Assembly (NCBI GenBank): GCA_023376005.1
Contig: CM042151.1
Location: 79,183,807-79,247,806 of the forward strand
Source: Doryteuthis pealeii
Lineage: Eukaryota; Mollusca; Cephalopoda; Myopsida; Loliginidae
Length of the DNA stretch: 64,000 bases
Reading direction: 5' to 3'
Position numbers and translations under genes: made by a program. Positions 58,313 through 64,000 of the stretch are shown here, one piece after another (the first letter of the stretch is position 1; every line of letters begins with the position of its first letter). The notes beneath the pieces are model-generated. The model was not told the DNA's origin. It worked only from the letters and a program-made list of their open reading frames with translations, and ran no database searches.

Positions 58313-58949
58313 TTACTATTCAGGTGTTCATAAAATGCACGTTTATTTAGATTATTAGTTTATTATAAAAGTTTAAAATAAAGTAATAAGTTATTTTATT
58401 CCTGTGCTTTAGTTGTTTAATTTCAGTAATTAAACTTTTAGTGTAGGCAGGAATTTAGCACTTACTTGAATGTACTTTTTTTTTGTTTCCACGCAGTCAG
58501 TTAATGGCCACTTTTTCTTTTGTTTAAAAATTTCCTAAAAGGATTTTTCTTTCGTAAATTTTTGTCCTTGTTCATCCGAATTATAATAGTATCATCTTCG
58601 TCGCCAGTTGTAGAGAACTCAGGGTTAACGATTTAAAAACAGGTTTTATTTAGAGAATGTGTACAATGAGGTCTGTGTAGCTATATGTCCACATTAGAAG
58701 TGAAGTCCCTATTTCCTATCGAGATTTTCCCTTAATCTCGCTAGGTCAAGATGTCAATACACTACAGTTACAAGAGGAATCCAAGTTTTATCAAAATTGC
58801 TCCAAAAATAAAGAAATGGTAATGAAATGACTGAATTTCTTGGTTTGAATTGGTTCGTGATTTGACATATTTTTAAACAAGGCCTTTTTCCACTTTTATA
58901 CCTGCAATTTCAGGGCTTTAAATTCTCAATAACTTTTGAAACCAGTCAG

Positions 58950-59287
58950 GATATTGCAGTTTATTGAATCACAAATTGAATAATCATAACATTTTAAATG
59001 CACACAAGTTTCTTTTTTAAATAATATTTCTTCTTTATTCACAGATATCAATTCTAATATCATCAAACATTTTTCAAATTTGAAAAATCACTTGGACACT
59101 CAAACTGAAGAGAAAACATTCTTGCAAATGTGTTGATCCTTATGTTAACACACTTAATATTTTGATATTCCCATAAAAGTCTGGATGTCAACATTTTATC
59201 AGCACATATGAAAAGACACAGGAGTGCAGCCTTACTGTTAGTAATTGTTCCAATCATCAGTTACAAGGAGTTTAAAATTAAAGAGAC
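58950..59287 (+). pseudogene. ZNF F intron end, acceptor and decayed fingers
   Basis: atattgcagtttattgaatc and the acceptor tctttattcacag (AG at 59043-59044) match the other units. The exon begins atatcaattctaatatc, giving HFSNLKNHLDTQTEEKT, then a one-base loss relative to E, then stops up to the ATG at 59288. Confidence 0.6.
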
Positions 59288-60641
59288 ATGGAGTCACACT
59301 CTGGAGAGGAATCATTTTCATACAAACTATGTGAATCAGAATTTTCAGATACCTTAAAAGCACACACAAGTGAGAAAGCATTTTCCTGTGAAACATGTGG
59401 ATCAAAATTTTCATATAGCTCTTCTTTAAAAAAACATATGCAAATACACACAGGAGAGAAACCATTTTCTTGTGAAGTGTGTGGATCAGCATTTTTAGAT
59501 AGCTTCCGTTTAAAAAGACACATGCGAATACACACAGGCGAGAAACCATATTCTTGTGAAGTGTGCAGTTTAGCATTTTCAGATAGCTCTCATTTAAAAA
59601 GACATATGCGAACACATACAGGTGAGAAACCATTTTCTTGTCAAATATGTGGATCAGCATTTTCAGTGAGTTCCAGGTTAAATAAACACATGCGAATACA
59701 CACTGGAGAGAAACCATATCCTTGTGAGGTGTGTGGAATGGCATTCATAGAAAGTTCCTGTTTAAAAAGACACATGCAAATACATACAGGGGAGAAACTA
59801 TTTCCTTGCCAAGTATGCGGAATCAGCATTTTCAGATTCTTCCTCTTTGAAATATCACATTAGAAAAAACACACAGGGGAGAAACCATATTTCTTGTCAA
59901 TATGTGGATCAGCATTTTCTATGAGCACTTCTTTAAAAAGACATATGCAAATACACACAGGGGGAGAAACCGTATCATTGTCAATTATGTGGATCAATCA
60001 TTTTTTAGTGAGCTCCCATTTAAAAAGCCACATGCTAAGGCACACTAATGAGAAACCATATAGCTGCACTGAGTGTGAATTGACATTTACAACTAGCTCC
60101 AATTTAAAAAGACCACATGCGAATACACACAGGTGAGAAACCTCATTCGTGTGAAGTATGTGGAACTGCATTTTCAAGTAGCTCCTCTTTAAAAAGACAC
60201 ATGAGAATACATACTGGAGAGAAACCATATTCTTGTGAAATATGTGGGTCAGCATTTTCATTGGGCCCCAGTTTAAAAAGACACATGCAAATACACACAA
60301 AGAAGAAACCATTTTCTTGTGAAATATGTGGATTAGCATTTTCATTGAACTGCAGTTTAAAAAGTCACATGCGAACACACACTAATGAGAAATCATATTG
60401 CTGCACTGAGTGTGGATCATCATTTACAGATAGATCCGGTTTGAATAAACATATGCGAATACACACAGGTGAGAAACCCTTTTCTTGCGAAGTATGTAAA
60501 TCAGCATTTACAAATGGTGGCTCTTTAAAAAAGCACATAAGAATACACACTGGAGAGAAACCGTATTCTTGTCAAATATGTCAATCAGCATTTTCAGTGT
60601 CTTCCTCCTTAACAAGACACATGAAAATACACACAGGATAG
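59288..60641 (+). pseudogene. C2H2 zinc-finger array, ZNF F (frameshifted)
   Basis: The array holds fifteen C2H2 fingers after one degenerate finger, but it is split into frames 59288-59863, 59894-60136 and 60117-60641. The first five canonical fingers are intact. From 59821 to 60110 eight small indels occur against the inverted copy G, nearly all in homopolymers (extra a at 59821, two extra a at 59864-59869, extra t at about 59890, one a missing near 59897, extra g at 59960-59964, extra a and t around 59996-60006, extra a at 60106-60110). From 60117 the frame is clean to RIHTG-like KIHTG-stop. It is either a recent pseudogene or a good gene spoilt by sequence errors. Confidence 0.8.
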
Positions 60642-60726
60642 AATATATATTATTGTGATGTGTGTGGATCAGCATTCATTCAGTGATTCAATACAAAAAG
60701 GCACATGCAAAAGTGCACAGGTGAGA

Positions 60727-60830
60727 AAATAGGAAACCCTGTATAAAACTTACCTACCAACATCAGTGCATGGACAAGATATCCCTACCAAGAAGAGAGG
60801 GCGGTTTAAGTCTCATTGAAATCAATCCAT
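60727..60830 (+). mobile_element. LINE fragment
   Basis: ctaccaacatcagtgcatgg, caagatatccctaccaagaa and gtctcattgaaatcaatc match 49075-49160, the PTKKRGGLGLIEI block. The same fragment is mirrored at about 62965-63062. Confidence 0.75.
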
Positions 60831-60846
60831 CTACAGGACTTGCAGA

Positions 60847-61105
60847 AAACGGTAATTTTCACCTTTAGTTGTTAAAATTCCTAGCATTATCTGAAATGAA
60901 CTTAATTGTTATTAAGAACACATTTTATAATATTTTGTGTTAAAGTATGCAGTTGTATTGTTTTCAAAAAGTTTCTATGGTTTGTTTTTCTTATGGAGAC
61001 TTTCAAAATAGCTACCAGCTTATTTCAAAGTGAAAGTCAAGGGAGGTTACTCTAATTGCCTTATTTGCTAGGAATTTTAACAACTAAAGGTGCGAATTAC
61101 CCAGA
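60847..61105. mobile_element. MITE-like element with 32-bp TIRs
   Basis: aattttcacctttagttgtt with aaaattcctagc (60853-60884) is inverted at 61068-61099. The interior shares ttaattgttattaag with elements near 1690 and 9930. A mirrored copy is at about 62690-62950 in the right arm. Confidence 0.75.
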
Positions 61106-61129
61106 AAACTTCAGTGTACACACACTGAA

Positions 61130-61770
61130 GAACATTACAGAGGATACCAACAATCCAGCACCCAATTGCAAGAGAAAAGAGGGAGGAGTATGCAAAGAGG
61201 TATTTTCCAGCACTCAATGCAACTGACTGATGGCTGATGGCCCCACCTCTCTCTGTCTCTCCACCCAAACTCAAGAAATAAATAATGTAGCATGTTCTTT
61301 TTGTAGTATTCAAGAAATATATTGAAGACCTGGGAGGGATTCTGAATAAAGAAAATTCATTGCAATTAAAAATGTGTGTAATATTTGTTAATTCTTCCAT
61401 CTTTTTGTTGTTGGTTATCTTTGTTCTTTTAATCAGTCAATTCAGTGGCTGTTAATGAAAAGAAATTCTGCAGTTATGCAATAAAAATAAATACAGAATG
61501 AATCTGTAAAACAAATTATTTCTCAGTTTTATCTTTTGAGTTCATGAAGACATTCACTATTTCTCACACAAGATGAGAAAGGGCCAATTTTTATTGCAGG
61601 GCAAATCATCCAGCAAAAGTAAAATTGTCACCCCCCACTTAAATTTTTTCTGAAATGTGCAGGTATTTACTGTGTTAAAGTTAACATTCCCCAACATTTG
61701 AGCTTCAATTCTAAAAATTGGCGTATGTCGACTTTTAGCTCTACAATTTGATGGGGTTCATGAAAATGAT
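61130..61770. repeat. Family F and D repeats in the left arm
   Basis: 61340-61500 is a family F unit (ttcattgcaattaaaaatg, aatcagtcaattcagtggc). 61600-61770 is a family D piece (caacatttgagcttc, ctaaaaattggcg). A short phrase attgaagacctggga at 61321 also occurs at 48797. The minus frame 61077-61400 is repeat. Confidence 0.6.
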
Positions 61771-61813
61771 ATTAGGCTACAGTTCCCAGGCGTCAAAAGA
61801 AAGCTTAGTTTTT

Positions 61814-61970
61814 ATACGTATTTTAATACGAATTCATCTGTTTAAATGGTAATTTATTCATTATTTTAAAGAATATACCTATTGGAGAAAATTTAGTAAA
61901 AATCTTTTTTTTTTTTTTATTAATAATTACATTAAAATTATTTAGATTTGGTGTACGAGTGACATTTTTC
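61814..61970. other. Spacer of the giant palindrome
   Basis: About 157 bp of AT-rich single-copy sequence between the arms, including a T run near 61905-61919. No feature is seen. Confidence 0.8.
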
Positions 61971-64000
61971 AAAAACTAAGCTTCTTTTGACGCCTGGGAC
62001 TGTAGCCTAATATCATTTTTCATGAACCCCATCAAATTTGTAGAGCTAAAAGTCGACATAACTCCGCCAATTTTTAGAATTGGAAGCTCAAATGTTGGGG
62101 AATGTCTAACTTTAACACAGTAAATACCTGTACACAATTTCAGAAAAATTTAAGTGGGTGGGTGACAATTTTACTTTTTGCTGGATGATTTGCCCTGCAA
62201 TAAAAATTGGCCCTTTCTCATCTTGTGTGAGAAATAGTGAATGTCTTCATGAACTCAAAAAGATAAAACTGAGAAATAATTTGTTTTACAGATCATTCTG
62301 TATTTATTTTTATTGCATAACTGCAGAATTTCTTTTCATTAACAGCCACTGAATTGACTGATTAAAAGAACAAAGATAACCAACAACAAAAAGATGGAAG
62401 AATTAACAAATATTACACACATTTTTAATTGCAATGAATTTTCTTTATTCAGAATCCTCTCCCAGGTCTTCAATATATTTCTTGAATACTACAAAAAGAA
62501 CATGCTACATTATTTATTTCTTGAGTTTGGGTGGAGAGACAGAGAGAGGTGGGGCCATCAGCCATCAGTCAGTTGCATTGAGTGCTGGAAAATACCTCTT
62601 TGCATACTCCTCCCTCTTTTCTCTTGCAATTGGGTTGCTGGATTGTTGGTATCCTCTGTAATGTTCTTCAGTGTGTGTACACTGAAGTTTTCTGGGTAAT
62701 TCGCACCTTTAGTTGTTAAAATTCCTAGCAAATAAGGCAATTAGAGTAACCTCCCTTGACTTTCACTTTGAAATAAGCTGGTAGCTATTTTGAAAGTCTC
62801 CATAAGAAATAAACAAACCATAGAAACTTTTTTGAAAACAATACAACTGCATACTTTAACACAAAAATATTATAAAATGTGTTCTTAATAACAATTAAGT
62901 TCATTTCAGATAATGCTAGGAATTTTAACAACTAAAGGTGAAAATTACCGTTTTCTGCAAGTCCTGTAGATGGATTGATTTCAATGAGACTTAAACCGCC
63001 CTCTCTTCTTGGTAGGGATATCTTGTCCATGCACTGATGTTGGTAGGTAAGTTTTATACAGGGTTTCCTATTTTCTCACCTGTGCACTTTTGCATGTGCC
63101 TTTTTGTATTGAATCACTGAATGAATGCTGATCCACACACATCACAATAATATATATTCTATCCTGTGTGTATTTTCATGTGTCTTGTTAAGGAGGAAGA
63201 CACTGAAAATGCTGATTGACATATTTGACAAGAATACGGTTTCTCTCCAGTGTGTATTCTTATGTGCTTTTTTAAAGAGCCACCATTTGTAAATGCTGAT
63301 TTACATACTTCGCAAGAAAAAGGTTTCTCACCTGTGTGTATTCGCATATGTTTATTCAAACCGGATCTATCTGTAAATGATGATCCACACTCAGTGCAGC
63401 AATATGATTTCTCATTAGTGTGTGTTCGCATGTGACTTTTTAAACTGCAGTTCAATGAAAATGCTAATCCACATATTTCACAAGAAAATGGTTTCTTCTT
63501 TGTGTGTATTTGCATGTGTCTTTTTAAACTGGGGCCCAATGAAAATGCTGACCCACATATTTCACAAGAATATGGTTTCTCTCCAGTATGTATTCTCATG
63601 TGTCTTTTTAAAGAGGAGCTACTTGAAAATGCAGTTCCACATACTTCACACGAATGAGGTTTCTCACCTGTGTGTATTCGCATGTGGTCTTTTAAATTGG
63701 AGCTAGTTGTAAATGTCAATTCACACTCAGTGCAGCTATATGGTTTCTCATTAGTGTGCCTTAGCATGTGGCTTTTTAAATGGGAGCTCACTAAAAATGA
63801 TGATCCACATAATTGACAATGATACGGTTTCTCCCCTGTGTGTATTTGCATATGTCTTTTTAAAGAAGTGCTCATAGAAAATGCTGATCCACATATTTGA
63901 CAAGAATATGGTTTCTCCCCTGTGTGTTTTCTAATGTGATATTTCAAAGAGGAAGAATCTGAAAATGCTGATCCGCATACTTGGCAAGGAAATAGTTTCT
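61971..64000 (-). repeat. Right arm of the giant palindrome
   Basis: Inverted copy of 59793-61813, still matching at the last base of the window. It contains the family D piece (62005-62170), family F unit (62290-62440), the mirrored MITE (about 62690-62950), the LINE fragment (about 62965-63062) and ZNF G. The frames at 62158-62740 are repeat. Confidence 0.93.
63159..64000 (-). CDS. C2H2 zinc-finger array, ZNF G (partial, off the window)
   Basis: The minus-strand frame is open from the window edge to the stop at 63159. It reads [20 protein letters not shown] at the edge and continues through nine more canonical C2H2 fingers to KIHTG-stop. It is the inverted counterpart of ZNF F, without its indels. 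Fingers include CTECELTFTTSSNLKDH and CEVCKSAFTNGGSLKKH, giving more varied helices than B or C. Linkers TNEKP and TKKKP are present. The true start lies outside the window. It is a predicted DNA-binding nuclear protein if the copy is real. Confidence 0.85.
   Translation of the reverse strand, partial: KLFPCQVCGSAFSDSSSLKYHIRKHTGEKPYSCQICGSAFSMSTSLKRHMQIHTGEKPYHCQLCGSSFLVSSHLKSHMLRHTNEKPYSCTECELTFTTSSNLKDHMRIHTGEKPHSCEVCGTAFSSSSSLKRHMRIHTGEKPYSCEICGSAFSLGPSLKRHMQIHTKKKPFSCEICGLAFSLNCSLKSHMRTHTNEKSYCCTECGSSFTDRSGLNKHMRIHTGEKPFSCEVCKSAFTNGGSLKKHIRIHTGEKPYSCQICQSAFSVSSSLTRHMKIHTG

Larger units (their letters stand above)
57009..58766 (-). mobile_element. Short Ty3/Gypsy LTR retrotransposon with 5-bp TSD
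   Basis: Direct terminal repeats lie at 57009-57182 and 58609-58766 (tgtagagaact ... caatacactaca), flanked by the exact duplication gttac at 57004-57008 and 58767-58771. On the - strand the 5' LTR is 58766-58609, followed by actggcgacgaagatg, a primer-binding-site-like start. A purine tract, aggggaaga (57183-57191), precedes the 3' LTR. The interior is only 1.43 kb, with integrase remnants and a SINE, so most of gag and pol is deleted. The copy is defective. Confidence 0.88.
59793..61813 (+). repeat. Left arm of the giant palindrome
   Basis: The inverse of 61971-64000 over about 2.0 kb, covering the 3' two thirds of ZNF F, a LINE fragment, a MITE, a family F repeat and part of a family D repeat. 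It differs from the right arm mainly by one-base and few-base indels, and the outer limit of the homology lies beyond the window. Confidence 0.93.

Overview
This is an animal nuclear genome window: AT-rich, intron- and repeat-dominated, with no bacterial-type gene packing. The closest match I recognise is a coleoid cephalopod, probably an octopus. The reasons are a tandem cluster of long C2H2 zinc-finger (ZNF) arrays of the type known to be hugely expanded in octopus, several tRNA-derived SINE families, and many foldback and palindromic elements. The species is an inference; no single sequence here proves it.

The host genes are five zinc-finger array exons on the + strand, called A to D and F here (A 5500-6438, B 18350-19375, C 28379-29502, D 40717-41649, F 59288-60641). 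There are also two dead copies (E at 47920-48290 and a short stub at 46344) and an inverted copy G (63159-64000, - strand, running off the window). B to G are close paralogues. Each ZNF exon is preceded by the same splice acceptor context (tattcacag then atatcaatta). Upstream of C, D and F lies a conserved block of about 160 to 190 bp that ends in a good splice donor (gtaagtatca at 25581, 37472 and 51614). I infer that the duplicated unit is promoter plus short first exon, then a repeat-filled intron of 2.6 to 7.4 kb, then the ZNF exon. A belongs to a different subfamily, and decayed fingers trail behind it to about 8.76 kb.

Most of the rest is transposable-element debris. 0-5.4 kb: a SINE split by a terminal-inverted-repeat (TIR) element with a telomere-like core, a 1.67-kb palindrome and a 0.67-kb foldback. 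8-17 kb: SINEs, LINE tails, foldbacks and intron sequence. 20-25 kb: a decayed Penelope-like element with reverse transcriptase (RT) and GIY-YIG remnants inside an inverted-repeat frame. 30-36 kb: SINE, telomere-cored foldback, dispersed repeats, and an RTE-type LINE fragment on the - strand. 36-58 kb: duplicated intron sequence, LINE fragments, a possible solo LTR, and a short Ty3/Gypsy LTR element (57009-58766) with a 5-bp target duplication.

The last 4.2 kb (59793-64000) is a giant inverted duplication with arms of about 2.0 kb around a spacer of about 157 bp. Its left arm carries many small, mostly homopolymer indels that break ZNF F; the right arm is intact. That asymmetry is either recent decay or a sequencing or assembly artefact, and it is the first thing to check.

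No complete multi-exon gene, RNA gene or CRISPR array is visible. Stretches not listed are AT-rich noncoding DNA in which I see nothing specific, notably 2000-2600, 20760-21400, 27070-28060, 31080-32240, 33000-33680 and 55100-57000.
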